Notes under the pieces: model-generated | What the model was told of the DNA's origin: nothing | Databases searched by the model: none | What the model saw: the letters and a program-made list of their open reading frames with translations, nothing else | Program-made: the position numbers and the translations under genes | Source of the DNA: Actinophytocola xinjiangensis | GTDB lineage: Bacteria > Actinomycetota > Actinomycetes > Mycobacteriales > Pseudonocardiaceae | DNA length: 64,000 nucleotides | Direction of reading: 5' to 3' | Assembly (NCBI RefSeq): GCF_001921215.1 | Contig: NZ_MSIF01000003.1 | Coordinates: 517,852 to 581,851, forward strand | In this document: positions 53,289 through 62,295 of the stretch, piece after piece | Position numbering within the stretch: position 1 is the stretch's first letter | Layout of the letters: the number at the start of each line of letters is the position of its first letter

Positions 53289-53298
53289 GCCGCTGACG

Positions 53299-53334
53299 CG
53301 AGTGGGGGTGTCCCGGCCGGGACACCCCCACTCG
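53299..53334 (+). terminator. Perfect 18-base-pair hairpin terminator
   Basis: CGAGTGGGGGTGTCCCGG is followed directly by its exact reverse complement, 11 bases after the stop of the secreted-protein gene. The loop is formed by the central CCGG. It could also act on the convergent gene ending at 53381. Confidence 0.85.
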
Positions 53335-53376
53335 TCGTCTCAGCGTCGTCTCAGCGTCGTCTCACCGTCGTCTCAC
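53333..53376. repeat. Four tandem 11-base repeats CGTCGTCTCA(G/C)
   Basis: Four copies of an 11-base unit run head to tail right after the terminator: two end in G, two in C. They lie between two convergent genes and end five bases before the stop of the minus-strand gene. Confidence 0.8.
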
Positions 53377-53380
53377 CGGC

Positions 53381-54664
53381 TCACAGCACCGGTGGGGCGA
53401 AGTACCCGGCGAGGTCGAGGATCACGTGGACCCGCCCGGAGTTGTTGTACACGTTGAACCCGTAGTAGTTGCCCAGCTCGTACTCCCAGCCCAGGGCGAC
53501 GGTCGCCTGGTTGGAGGCGGTCTGCCTGGCGTTGAGGTTGAGCGTCGAGGCGTTGGGCACGGGCGAACCGCTGGGGAACAGCGACAGGTACGTGGCGGCG
53601 GTGCCGCCGGTGCCGGTCGCGTTGAACACCAGCGCGGAGATCTGCGCCTCCGGGTCGCTCGGCGACTCGGCCATCGCCCACCCGTAGTAGTAGCCACCCA
53701 GCAGCGGACCGTCGGGGTCGTCGCGGGTGTCGATCAGGCGGGTCGGGACGGTCGGGTAGAACGCGTGACCGAAGCCGGTGTCGTAGTCGCCGACCAGGTC
53801 GACGATCACGTGCGCGCTGCCGCTGTTGTTGTACAGCCGGATGTCACGGTCCGGGCCGACGGCCACGGTCACCTGGTTGGCGGTGACGGTGTTGCGGGCG
53901 ACGTTGATGCTGGAGGCGTTCGGCCGGGTGGTGCCGGTCGGGTACGCGGTCAGGTACGTGCTGGCCGTCGGGTTCACCACCGTCAGGTTGACGGTGACCG
54001 CCTTCGCGTTGGACGAGCCGAGCGCCGCGCTGGTGTCGACGGTGATCGTGCCGCCGGCGGGGATCGCGCCCCGGCCGGAGCGGGTGTCGAGCAGGCGCTG
54101 CGGTGACCGGGTGTTGTAGAACGCCTGGCCGTCGGGCGCGTAGTGCCCGGCGAGGTCGGCGACGAGGTTGATCGCCCCGTTGTGGTTGTACAGGTTCACC
54201 TGCCGGCTCGGGCCGAGCGCGACGGTCACCGCGTTGGACCGGATCTCGTTGGCCGCCAGGTTGAGGCTGGACGCGGTCGGGCGGCCCTCCTCGGCCGGCC
54301 ACACCGTCACGTAGGACGAGCTGGTCGGCGCCACACCGGTCAGGTTGAGCGCCACCGCCCAGGTCCCGACCGGCACCGCGCCGGACAGGTCCAGGGTGAT
54401 CGTGCCGCGTGGCTGGACCGGCCCCGCCTGCGGCAGACCGATGCCGGAGCGGGTGTCCAGCACCCGCACCGGCCGCACGCCGGTGAACAGCGAACCATCG
54501 GCGACCGCCTTCGCGGCCAGCCCGCTGGCGGCCGGCATCTCGACGGCCCGCTCGCCACCGAAACGGGGATCCGCCGGCTTCGCGGGCGCCGCCGCCGCGT
54601 CGGTGGCCATGGTCATGGCCGCCGCGGACGCGGCCAGCAGCACCAGCGTTCTTCGTAATCTCAT
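53381..54664 (-). CDS. Secreted protein with three tandem beta-domains of about 125 residues
   Basis: 427 residues. A Sec signal peptide (RLRRTLVLLAASAAAMTMATDAAAA) is followed by three copies of a domain. Each copy runs from R(L/V)LDTRSG through AVxLNLTxVxPT and YVTxWPxxxxRPxASSLN to VTVALGPxRQVNLYNxxGxxxxxxDLxGxY. The domain is common in actinobacterial secreted and peptidoglycan-associated proteins, where it usually lies C-terminal to an enzyme. Here no catalytic domain is attached, so the protein may be a structural or binding protein. GGAGG lies 10 bases before the ATG. Confidence 0.83.
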   Translation of the reverse strand: MRLRRTLVLLAASAAAMTMATDAAAAPAKPADPRFGGERAVEMPAASGLAAKAVADGSLFTGVRPVRVLDTRSGIGLPQAGPVQPRGTITLDLSGAVPVGTWAVALNLTGVAPTSSSYVTVWPAEEGRPTASSLNLAANEIRSNAVTVALGPSRQVNLYNHNGAINLVADLAGHYAPDGQAFYNTRSPQRLLDTRSGRGAIPAGGTITVDTSAALGSSNAKAVTVNLTVVNPTASTYLTAYPTGTTRPNASSINVARNTVTANQVTVAVGPDRDIRLYNNSGSAHVIVDLVGDYDTGFGHAFYPTVPTRLIDTRDDPDGPLLGGYYYGWAMAESPSDPEAQISALVFNATGTGGTAATYLSLFPSGSPVPNASTLNLNARQTASNQATVALGWEYELGNYYGFNVYNNSGRVHVILDLAGYFAPPVL

Positions 54665-54786
54665 GAAAGGAAACCTCCGGGAAAGCCCATTGACTGACAC
54701 CGGCGTGGCGCCTGCGAAAAGCGCAGAGAAAACGGCAAAGATCCGTTCACGGAACAATTCCCCCCAGGCCAGCGGGGCTATCCTAG

Positions 54787-55479
54787 TCAGCGGCGGGAAT
54801 CGGCCGTACCGCCGTTCGGCGGCAGACGATCCCGCTTTCCGCCGAGTCCGGCCTCGTAGGCCAGGACGACGAGCTGGGCGCGGTCCCTGGCGTGCAGCTT
54901 GACCATCGCCCGGTTCACGTGGGTCTTGGCGGTCAGCGGGCTGATCACCATCCGAGAGGCGATCTGGTCGTTGGACAGTCCCTGGGCCACCAGCACGACC
55001 GCCTCGCGTTCCCGGTTGGTCAGCTCGTCGAGGCCGGCGCCGGTGTGCAGCGGCTGGGTGACGAACCGGTCGATGAGACGCCGGGTGATCGACGGCGCCA
55101 GCAGGGCGTCGCCCCGGGCGGCGACCCGCACCGAGTGCAGGAAGTCCTCCGGCTGGATGTCCTTGACCAGGAACCCGGCCGCACCCGCGCGCAACGCGTC
55201 GAACACGTACTCGTCGAGCCCGTAGTTGGTCAGGATCACCACGTGCACCCCGGCCAGCGCGGGGTCCCCGGCGATCCGCCTGGTCAACTCGATCCCGTCG
55301 AGCACCGGCATCTGGACGTCGACCAGCGCGATGTCGGGCAGGTGCTCGCGGGCCAGGGCGAGCCCGGCCCGGCCGTCGGCGGCCTCGGCGACCACCTCGA
55401 TGTCGTCCTCGATGTCGAGCAGCGCGCGGAACCCGCTGCGGATCAGCGGCTGGTCGTCCACCAGCAGCACCCGGATCAC
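54787..55479 (-). CDS. NarL/LuxR-type response regulator
   Basis: 230 residues. The receiver has D8-D9, phospho-acceptor Asp54 (ALVDVQMP), a Thr/Tyr switch and Lys in FLVKDI. The C-terminal HTH is LTNREREAVVLVAQGLSNDQIASRM. It starts four bases inside the end of the kinase gene (ATGA). It is paired with the kinase below; targets are not evident, though the DUF6223-like gene divergent from the kinase is a candidate. Confidence 0.93.
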   Translation of the reverse strand: MIRVLLVDDQPLIRSGFRALLDIEDDIEVVAEAADGRAGLALAREHLPDIALVDVQMPVLDGIELTRRIAGDPALAGVHVVILTNYGLDEYVFDALRAGAAGFLVKDIQPEDFLHSVRVAARGDALLAPSITRRLIDRFVTQPLHTGAGLDELTNREREAVVLVAQGLSNDQIASRMVISPLTAKTHVNRAMVKLHARDRAQLVVLAYEAGLGGKRDRLPPNGGTADSRR

Positions 55480-56579
55480 GGCACCCGCTCCACCGGGAGC
55501 TCGGCCTGCACGGCGAACCCGCCCTCGTCGCGCGGCGCGGCCCGCAGCCGCCCACCCAGGGCGGCGACCCGCTCGCGCATGCCGGCGAGCCCGACCCCGG
55601 GCTCCGGCGCGGTGTCCACCGTGGCGCGCCCGTCGTCGACCACCCGGATCACCAGGGCGTCGGGGCGGTAGCCGATGCTCACCGACGCGCTCGCCGCGTC
55701 CGCGTGCCGGGCGACGTTGGTCAGCGACTCCTGGACGATCCGGTAGGCGGTGCGGTCCACCGAGGCCGGCACGTCCTCCCGGTCGCCCTCGATGGTGAGG
55801 GTGGCGTCCAGGCCACCGGTCCTGGCCCGCGCCACCAGATCCGGCACGTGCTCCAGGCCGTGGCGCGGGGTGGGGTCGTCGTCACGCAGGGCCTCCAGGG
55901 TGGCCCGCAGCTCCCGGGCGGCCTCCCGGCCCGCCTCGCGGATGGCCAGCAGCGCCTCGGGGACCGGTTCGCCGCGCCGGGTCGCCAGGTGCACGGCGAC
56001 CTCGGCCTGGATCTTCACCACCGAGATCTGGTGGGTCAGCGAGTCGTGCAGTTCACGGGCGATGTGCAGGCGCTGCTCGTCGGCGCGGCGCCGCGCGGTC
56101 TCCTCCCGGGTGCGCTCGGCCTCGTCGGCGCGCCGCTCCGCCTGCCGCAGCGCCTCCCCCGCCGCCGCGGCGGCCACCAGCCAGGCGATCTCCAGTACGT
56201 CGCGGGACTGGGTGAACAGCTCGGCGCCGGCCCAGTCGTGCGGCGAGACTAGGATCGCCAGCGGCAGCGCGGCCAACATCGCCACCGAGCACGCGGCGGT
56301 CAGGATCCGGTGCCCGGCGCGCATCGCGGCGTACACCGCGAACAGGTAGGCCACGACCGGCACGTCGAACCCGACGGCCTGGTAGCCCAACGCGCACGCC
56401 CCGGTGGCGACGAGCACCACCACCGGTGTCCGGCGGCGGGCCACCAGCGCGAGACCGCCGGCGACCAACAGCACGTGACCCAGCGGTGCCAGCGCAGTGT
56501 CGGGACGGGCCGACAGCCCGGCGACCAGCAGGGACCCCGCCACCCCGACGGCGATCGCCCAGTCCAGTGCCCTCCGCAT
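55476..56579 (-). CDS. Sensor histidine kinase (HisKA_3, NarX/DesK-like)
   Basis: 367 residues. About five N-terminal membrane helices (1-140) have only short loops, so the signal is probably sensed in or at the membrane. The dimerisation box has phospho-acceptor His178 (HIARELHDSLTHQ), and the ATPase motifs RIVQESLTNVARHA and GVGLAGMRERVAALGG are intact. A TAGGGT box lies six bases before the ATG, so the mRNA is probably leaderless. It is coupled to the response regulator. Confidence 0.92.
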   Translation of the reverse strand: MRRALDWAIAVGVAGSLLVAGLSARPDTALAPLGHVLLVAGGLALVARRRTPVVVLVATGACALGYQAVGFDVPVVAYLFAVYAAMRAGHRILTAACSVAMLAALPLAILVSPHDWAGAELFTQSRDVLEIAWLVAAAAAGEALRQAERRADEAERTREETARRRADEQRLHIARELHDSLTHQISVVKIQAEVAVHLATRRGEPVPEALLAIREAGREAARELRATLEALRDDDPTPRHGLEHVPDLVARARTGGLDATLTIEGDREDVPASVDRTAYRIVQESLTNVARHADAASASVSIGYRPDALVIRVVDDGRATVDTAPEPGVGLAGMRERVAALGGRLRAAPRDEGGFAVQAELPVERVP

Positions 56580-56585
56580 ACGCGC

Positions 56586-56591
56586 ACCCTA
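56586..56591 (-). promoter_or_regulatory. -10 box of a leaderless promoter for the kinase gene
   Basis: TAGGGT on the minus strand ends six bases before the kinase ATG, the spacing of leaderless transcripts. No convincing -35 box is present. Confidence 0.4.
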
Positions 56592-56631
56592 ACGGCCTGA
56601 CCGGGGGTGGCGACTCCCACGAGCGTCGCAC

Positions 56632-56692
56632 CTTCCGGCTACCACGAACGCGGTAGCCGACCGCGTCCTACCGCGTGCGCCGCAGCCGGAAG
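56632..56692. promoter_or_regulatory. Nested inverted repeats between kinase and DUF6223-like genes
   Basis: Outer arms CTTCCGGCT (56632) and AGCCGGAAG (56684) enclose an inner pair GGCTACC (56637) and GGTAGCC (56652) with an eight-base loop. The two pairings share GGCT, so they are mutually exclusive folds or overlapping operator dyads. They lie between divergent promoters, a plausible response-regulator site. Confidence 0.45.
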
Positions 56693-56777
56693 TGCCGACG
56701 CCGGCACAACGACCGCCGGGCCGCGACGGGACATGCTCCGGGGGACCGCTTTTCCCGCCCGAACAAGGAGTTCCCCG

Positions 56778-57128
56778 ATGTTCGCCACCCAGTTGATGGC
56801 CCTGCAGTCCGACGTCGGGCCGTACCTGACCAAGGGCCGGCTCGCCGGCACCGCGGCCGCCCTGCTGGCCCTGGCGGGTGTGGTCATCGCTGTCGTGGCC
56901 AGGCGCCGGGCCACTCGCGGTGTCGGCCACGGCGGGCGTCGCGGGGCGCTGGTCGCCGCGCTGGCGGCGGCCGCCGGGATCGTGCTCGCCGTGATCGTGC
57001 TGGCGGTCGCCGACGGCGGGCTCAACACCGGCAACGGCGTGGCCGGCGGGTACGTCGCGCTGATCCTGGGGCCGGTCGCCCTGGTGTTCGCCTGGCTGGT
57101 GCTCAGGCGCTCACGCGCCACCACCTGA
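56778..57128 (+). CDS. Small three-helix membrane protein (DUF6223-like)
   Basis: 116 residues with AAGGAG before the ATG. Three hydrophobic helices follow a short N-terminal segment (GTAAALLALAGVVIAVVARR, ALVAALAAAAGIVLAVIVLAV, GGYVALILGPVALVFAWLVL). The GLNTGNGVAGGYVALILGP motif fits the DUF6223 family of actinobacterial membrane proteins, of unknown function. It is divergent from the two-component system and is a likely target. Confidence 0.7.
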   Translation: MFATQLMALQSDVGPYLTKGRLAGTAAALLALAGVVIAVVARRRATRGVGHGGRRGALVAALAAAAGIVLAVIVLAVADGGLNTGNGVAGGYVALILGPVALVFAWLVLRRSRATT

Positions 57129-57148
57129 ACGGGTGATCACGTTCCTCT

Positions 57149-57163
57149 CCGCCGGCTCGGCGG
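57149..57163 (+). terminator. Weak hairpin after the DUF6223-like gene
   Basis: CCGCCG-gct-CGGCGG lies 21 bases past the stop. Nothing else is recognised in the 200-base convergent gap 57129-57328. Confidence 0.3.
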
Positions 57164-57328
57164 GCCCGTCGTCCACCGGGTCCGGTTCGGACGGCCGATC
57201 CCACCCATGTGCTCGCCTTCTCGGTCCCTCGGTGACTGATCACCTCGAGCCTCGGCGAGGGCGGATCCGTTGCGATCGGTGGGAATGCCCGAACAACACC
57301 GCGAACCGGCGCGGGGCCGCCGAACGGG

Positions 57329-60253
57329 CTAGTCCGGCTCGGGCAACCGGACCTCGTGCCGGGCGACGGCGACCGCGAGCGCCGTGCGCGAGGAGACACC
57401 CAGCTTGCGCATGGCCGAGTTCAGCTGGGTCGCCACGGTCCTGGGCGAGCGGGACAGCGCGTCGGCGACCTGCCGGTTGGTGTGCCCGGCCGCGACCAGT
57501 CGCACCACCTCCAGCTCACGCGGCGAGAGCTGGTCGCCGTAGCCCCGACGCCCGCCGCGCCACGGCCTTGGCACGTCCACCCCGCTGCCACGCAGCAGCA
57601 GCGCGATCCGGTCGGCGTCCGCGCGCGCCCCCATCGCCGCGAGACCCTGGTACGCCTCGGACAGCAGCGCGAGGCCCCGCTCACGGTCGCCGGCCGCCAA
57701 CACGCAGCTCCCCCGCCGCTGCCTGGCCAGCCACGCCTCGTACGGGCGCGGCAGCCGGTCCCACGCGTCGGCCGCCCGGCCGAACTCGGCGGCGGCGCGG
57801 GCATGGTCCCCGCGCGCGGCGACGACCATCGCGCGGCAGGTCAGCGCGGCCGCCCTCGGGGCCGGCGCGCGCAGCGACCCCAGACCGGCGGCGAACGCCG
57901 CCGACAACGCGGCCGCGCCCTCGACGTCACCCGCACCGCACAGCGCCGCCACCCGCACCGGCACGATGTCCGCGCCCCAGATCCACACGCCCTTGGCCTC
58001 GAACCAGCGCATCGGCCGGTCGGTGACCGCCAGGACCCCGGCGTGGTCGTCCCTGGCCGCCAGCACCCTGGCCAGCGCCGCCGACACCTGCACCGCCACC
58101 ACGAACTGGCCGCCGGACAGCGCCCGGTCCAGCTCGCGTGCCAGGTGCTCGGCCGCCCGGTCCGGCTCGCCGCGCACCGCCAGCAGCGCGCCCTGGACCA
58201 GCAGCGCGCTCCACCTGACCGGGTTCTCCTCGTCCACGGACGCCACCAGCGCGGTCACCTCGGCCAGCAGCCCGTCCCACTCGCCGGTCAGCCAGCGCAG
58301 CTCCACCGCGTTGCCGGTGATCGTGTCCAGCAGCCGGCCGTACTCGGCCTCGGCGGCCCGGCGCGCCAGGCCCAGCCACGCCTTCGCGTCGCCGTAACGG
58401 CCCCACACGATGGCCGCGCCGCCGAAGTTCGACCAGCCACGGGAGACCTTCTGCCTGGTCCACAGGGTCGGGGCCGTGGTGGGGAACCGGGCCACGATGT
58501 CCCAGCCGCGCTCGTCGCCCAGGAACAGCCACGCCGAGGCCTGCAACGCGAGCAGTTCCAGGTCCTCGCCGGTGGCCGCACGGGCCCGGGGCAGGGTCGC
58601 CACCGCCCGGCGCAGCCAGTACCGGTGCCTGGCCGCCGGCCACGGGGTGGTCAGCGGCCAGGCGAGGTAGGTCATCACCGACACCGCGGTCGCCGGGTCG
58701 TGCGCCAGGCCGTGCGCGGCCCGCTCCAACTCGGCGCTGCCGGCCTCGTAGTCGTGCTGCTGCACCAGCAGCCGACCCAGGCCGTAGTGGATCTCGGCGC
58801 GCTGCCGGCGGTCGGCGCCCTCACCGGCGACCACCTCGCGCAGCACGGCGACCACGGCGCGGTGCAGGTCGTCGACGGCCTCGGTGCGCCACACCGCCAG
58901 CACGGCCAGCCGCGCCGCGAACCCGGCGCGCGCCACCGGGTCCAGCGCCGGCGCGGCGACCAGGTCCAGCAGCAGGGTCACCGCCGCGGTGTGGTCGTTG
59001 GACCCGACGGCCCGCTCGGCCGCGAGCCCGGTGTACCGCGCCCACTCGGCCACCGCGCCGGCCTCGCGGAAATGCCGGGTCAGGCGGGTCAGCGGCGGCG
59101 GGTCCCCGGTGCGCAGCGCGTCGCCGGCGCGGGCGTGCAGCTGGCGGCGGCGGGTCACCGGGATCGCGTCGTAGACCGCGCGGCTGGCCAGCATGTGCCG
59201 GTAGCCCAACCGGTTGCGTTCGCGTTCGGCGAGCAGACCGGTGTCGATCACCTCGGTCACCGCCGCCGGGTCGTCCACACCGGACACCTCGGCCAGCAGC
59301 TCGTCACCGGCCGGCTCACCCAGCACCGCGGCGGCCTCCAGCACCAGCCGCGCCGGCCCGCCGACCCGGTCGACGCGTTCGAGCACCGCGTCGCGGATCA
59401 TCGGCGGCACCCGCAGTTCCTCGACGCTGCGCCGCGACCACTCGCCCTCGTCGCGGATCACGTCGCCCCGGTCGCGCAGCAGCCGCACCGACTCCTCCAG
59501 CGCCAGCGGCACGCCCTCGGTGTGCCGGTGCAGGAACCGGGCGAAGGCCTCGGACACCGACTCGTCGCCGAACATCGACGACACCAGCGCGGCGGTGTCG
59601 TCGACGTCCAACGGGGACAGTTCCAGGCGCAGCCGGGGGCCGGCGGTCGACCGGGAGGTCAGCAGCCGGGGCAGCAGCGACCCCGCCGGGACGTCCTCCG
59701 GCCGGTAGGTCAGCACGACGCCCGGCGGGTTGCGCACCGCGCGGGAGGTGAGGAACAGCAGGAACTCCAGCGTCGCGTCGTCGGCCCAGTGGACGTCCTC
59801 GACGATCAGCGTGTCCACGTGCAGCGCGCCGACCAGCTCCAGCAGCGCGCGGAACATCCGGTGCCGGGCGGCGGTGGCGTCCGGCACCGCCTCCGGCGCC
59901 GGCGGCAGGTCACCGGTCCACTCCGGGAACAGCGGCCGCAGCGCGCCGGCCAGCTCGGTCAGCACCAGCCCGCCGACCCCGACGGTGCCCTGGCGGACCG
60001 CGTCCACCAACGGGCCGAGGGTGTAGGGCTCGCGGAAGGGCAGACACGCGGCGACCAGCACCCGGCGGGGGCGACCCGGCTCCGCCAGCAGCCACTCGTC
60101 TACCAGCCTGGTCTTGCCGATCCCCGTCTCCCCGGCGACGTCCACCAGGGCCGCCGGCCTGGCCAGCGCGTCGCGCAGCGCCGCCAACGCCCCGTCCCGG
60201 CCGACGAACCGGGGCGCGGACAGCGTCGCGTCGCGGTCGGGGGACGGTCCCAT
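57329..60253 (-). CDS. LAL-type LuxR-family regulator with AAA ATPase and TPR-like region
   Basis: 974 residues, the usual LAL size. The N-terminal AAA domain has Walker A GETGIGKT (41-48) and Walker B TLIVEDVHWADD. A long helical TPR-like middle (about 330-880) is followed by a C-terminal LuxR HTH (LSPRELEVVRLVAAGHTNRQVADALSRSPRTVATQLN). LAL proteins are ATP-dependent activators, often of secondary metabolism. The gene is followed 30 bases upstream on the DNA by the exported hydrolase gene on the same strand. Confidence 0.92.
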   Translation of the reverse strand: MGPSPDRDATLSAPRFVGRDGALAALRDALARPAALVDVAGETGIGKTRLVDEWLLAEPGRPRRVLVAACLPFREPYTLGPLVDAVRQGTVGVGGLVLTELAGALRPLFPEWTGDLPPAPEAVPDATAARHRMFRALLELVGALHVDTLIVEDVHWADDATLEFLLFLTSRAVRNPPGVVLTYRPEDVPAGSLLPRLLTSRSTAGPRLRLELSPLDVDDTAALVSSMFGDESVSEAFARFLHRHTEGVPLALEESVRLLRDRGDVIRDEGEWSRRSVEELRVPPMIRDAVLERVDRVGGPARLVLEAAAVLGEPAGDELLAEVSGVDDPAAVTEVIDTGLLAERERNRLGYRHMLASRAVYDAIPVTRRRQLHARAGDALRTGDPPPLTRLTRHFREAGAVAEWARYTGLAAERAVGSNDHTAAVTLLLDLVAAPALDPVARAGFAARLAVLAVWRTEAVDDLHRAVVAVLREVVAGEGADRRQRAEIHYGLGRLLVQQHDYEAGSAELERAAHGLAHDPATAVSVMTYLAWPLTTPWPAARHRYWLRRAVATLPRARAATGEDLELLALQASAWLFLGDERGWDIVARFPTTAPTLWTRQKVSRGWSNFGGAAIVWGRYGDAKAWLGLARRAAEAEYGRLLDTITGNAVELRWLTGEWDGLLAEVTALVASVDEENPVRWSALLVQGALLAVRGEPDRAAEHLARELDRALSGGQFVVAVQVSAALARVLAARDDHAGVLAVTDRPMRWFEAKGVWIWGADIVPVRVAALCGAGDVEGAAALSAAFAAGLGSLRAPAPRAAALTCRAMVVAARGDHARAAAEFGRAADAWDRLPRPYEAWLARQRRGSCVLAAGDRERGLALLSEAYQGLAAMGARADADRIALLLRGSGVDVPRPWRGGRRGYGDQLSPRELEVVRLVAAGHTNRQVADALSRSPRTVATQLNSAMRKLGVSSRTALAVAVARHEVRLPEPD

Positions 60254-60283
60254 GTGGCCACCCTTCGCCGAGGGCGGACAGGA

Positions 60284-61222
60284 TCAGGACGACGATACCG
60301 GCACGAACGGCGTGGTGAGGTGGGCCGTGGCCAACCAGGTCGGCCGGCCGGCGGCGTCGGCCAGCAGATCCTGCCTGGTGCGGCGGGCGAGGTCGGGGTC
60401 GTCCTCGAACCGGTAGCCGACCGCCGGGTCGACCAGCTGCACCGCGTGCACCAGCACGTCGCCGGTGATCACCACCTGCCGGCGCGCGCCGCGCACGACC
60501 ACCGACTGGTGGCCCGGGGTGTGGCCGGGGGTCGGCAGGGTGCTGACCGTCCCGCCGGGACCGCCGGCGATCCTGGTCGGACCGTCCACGGTGTCCAGTT
60601 GGCCGGTCGCGCGCAGCGGGTCGACCACATAGGACAGCACGAGCTCGTCACCGGCCTGCTCCAGCGCGACGATCTCGGCCCGGCTCACCAGGTACCTGGC
60701 GTTCGGGAAGTACGGCACGCCCCGCGGCGAGACCGACCAGCCGAAGTGGTCCTCGTGCAGGTGGGTCAGCACGACCAGCCGGACCTCGGCGCGGTCGATA
60801 CCGGCCGCCGCGAGCCGCTCCAGCAGGTGGCCGGGCACCGGCGCCCAGGACTGGGCCGGGCTGCCGGCCGGACCGACGCCCGAGTCGACCAGCGCGACGC
60901 CGCCGCCGGGCAGGTGGATGGCGAAGCAGCGGAAGTCCAGCCACCAGGTGTCGTCGGGGCCGAACGCGCCGGGGTCCAGGCGCCGCGCCGCCGCCCAGTC
61001 CTGGTCGGTGGCGCCGGTGAACGCCTCGCCGGCCGGCAGGAAGAACGGGCCGTTGGCGTCGAGCAGCGCGGTCACCCGGAACGGTCCGGCGGTCAGGCTC
61101 ACCGCCCCGCACGCGGCGGCGGCCGGCACGTCCAGGCCGGCGACCGTCAGCCCGGCGGTGACACCGGCGGTGAGACCGGCGAGCAGGAAGGTCCTTCTGG
61201 TGGTGGAGGTTCGTCCGGTCAT
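60284..61222 (-). CDS. Tat-exported metallo-beta-lactamase-fold hydrolase
   Basis: 312 residues. A twin-arginine signal (TRRTFLLAG) precedes the MBL fold with HLHEDH, the GHTPGHQ metal His and the GDV Asp; the last His is in WLATAH. It resembles quorum-quenching lactonases and related hydrolases, but no substrate can be fixed. Export of a folded metalloenzyme by Tat is expected. It is divergent from an ArsR-like regulator across an inverted repeat. Confidence 0.87.
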   Translation of the reverse strand: MTGRTSTTRRTFLLAGLTAGVTAGLTVAGLDVPAAAACGAVSLTAGPFRVTALLDANGPFFLPAGEAFTGATDQDWAAARRLDPGAFGPDDTWWLDFRCFAIHLPGGGVALVDSGVGPAGSPAQSWAPVPGHLLERLAAAGIDRAEVRLVVLTHLHEDHFGWSVSPRGVPYFPNARYLVSRAEIVALEQAGDELVLSYVVDPLRATGQLDTVDGPTRIAGGPGGTVSTLPTPGHTPGHQSVVVRGARRQVVITGDVLVHAVQLVDPAVGYRFEDDPDLARRTRQDLLADAAGRPTWLATAHLTTPFVPVSSS

Positions 61223-61290
61223 GGCGGGGTCCTCTCGGTGGGATACTCGGGCCCGGGAAGTCGAGCAGGGAGGTCCGGCCCGGTGCGAGC

Positions 61291-61310
61291 GATTCGAACA
61301 ACGTCGAATC
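61291..61310. promoter_or_regulatory. Inverted repeat GATTCGA-n6-TCGAATC between MBL and regulator genes
   Basis: Perfect 7-base arms are centred 27 bases before the regulator GTG and about 78 bases before the MBL ATG. The AT-rich dyad in a GC-rich divergent gap is a good operator candidate for the adjacent winged-helix protein. Confidence 0.55.
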
Positions 61311-61326
61311 CCGGCGGGGACCGGCC

Positions 61327-62295
61327 GTGCTGACCGTGCGGGTCGCCGCCGAGCAGTTGGTGCGGTCCCGGTTCGCGCTCTCGCGGCTGGCGGAGCTGTC
61401 CTGCGCGCTGGAGGTCCTGACCCACCCCGAGCGCGCGCCGTTCGCCGCGTCCTGGGTGGCCGCCACCCGCCCGCGCCTGGACCTCGACGCCGTCGCGCTG
61501 GTGCACGCCCTGGTGGGGCACGACTCCCCGTACGTGCCGGACTTCCTGGTGCCGCTGCCCGCCGGGTACGAACCGGACCTGGACACCGAACTGGCCGGGG
61601 TGGCCGCCGCCCCGGCCAGGACCGTACGCCGCCAGCTCGCCAGGACCTTCCCCGGGCGGTTGCCGGACGCGGTGACCAAGGTGCTGGACCGGGGCGGTGA
61701 GCGGGCGGTGGCCGTGACCGCGGCGGCGCAGCTGCGGGAGTGCTGGCGGGTCGCGCTGGCCGACTCGTGGCCGGCGCTGCGCCGGGTGCTCGACGAGGAC
61801 GTGCGGCACCGCGCGACCGACGCCGCCCGGACCGGGCTGGCCGGGATCCTCGCCGGCCTGCACCCGACCCTGCGCTGGGACGGCACCCGGCTGACCAAGG
61901 ACACCGCGCTGGACGCCGACGTCACCGCCGACCCCGGCCTGGTGCTGACCCCGTCGGTGTTCCTGCCGTTCGGCGCGGTGTGGAACGGCGCCCCCGGCGA
62001 GGTGCTGGTCGGCTATCCGGCGCGGGGCCGGGGCACGGTGTGGTCAGCGCCCTCGCCGGTGCTCGCCGCGCCGGCCCTGGGGGCCCGCCGGGTCGCGCTG
62101 CTGGCCGACCTGGACACCTCCCGGTCCACCTCGGAACTGGCCCGGCGCCACCGGCTCAGCCCGGCCACCGTGTCCTACCACCTCAACCGGCTGTGTGCCG
62201 ACGGGCTGGTCACCCGACGCCAGGACGGCCACAGCGTCCTGTACTCCGTCACGGAGGCCGCGCGGTCGCTGCTCGCGGCGCTCAGTCCCGGGTGA
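61327..62295 (+). CDS. ArsR-like winged-helix regulator with large N-terminal domain
   Basis: 322 residues. The HTH is at the C-terminus (RSTSELARRHRLSPATVSYHLNRLCADGLVTRRQDGHSVLYSVTE), preceded by about 240 residues of the DUF5937-like type common in Streptomyces regulators (RSRFALSRLAELSCALEVLTHPERAPF). The start is GTG 61327; GTG 61336 is an alternative. It probably controls itself and the divergent MBL gene. It ends inside the convergent yihY-like gene (14-base overlap). Confidence 0.83.
   Translation: MLTVRVAAEQLVRSRFALSRLAELSCALEVLTHPERAPFAASWVAATRPRLDLDAVALVHALVGHDSPYVPDFLVPLPAGYEPDLDTELAGVAAAPARTVRRQLARTFPGRLPDAVTKVLDRGGERAVAVTAAAQLRECWRVALADSWPALRRVLDEDVRHRATDAARTGLAGILAGLHPTLRWDGTRLTKDTALDADVTADPGLVLTPSVFLPFGAVWNGAPGEVLVGYPARGRGTVWSAPSPVLAAPALGARRVALLADLDTSRSTSELARRHRLSPATVSYHLNRLCADGLVTRRQDGHSVLYSVTEAARSLLAALSPG

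Noticed and set aside
53333..53376. CRISPR-like array
   Set aside because: The units are only 11 bases, are contiguous without spacers, and no cas gene is present.
57356..61333. Plus-strand open frame of more than 1300 codons opposite the LAL regulator and MBL genes
   Set aside because: The high GC third positions of the true minus-strand genes remove stops on the opposite strand. The product is Arg/Gly/Pro/Gln-rich with no domain, while the minus-strand products are clear families.
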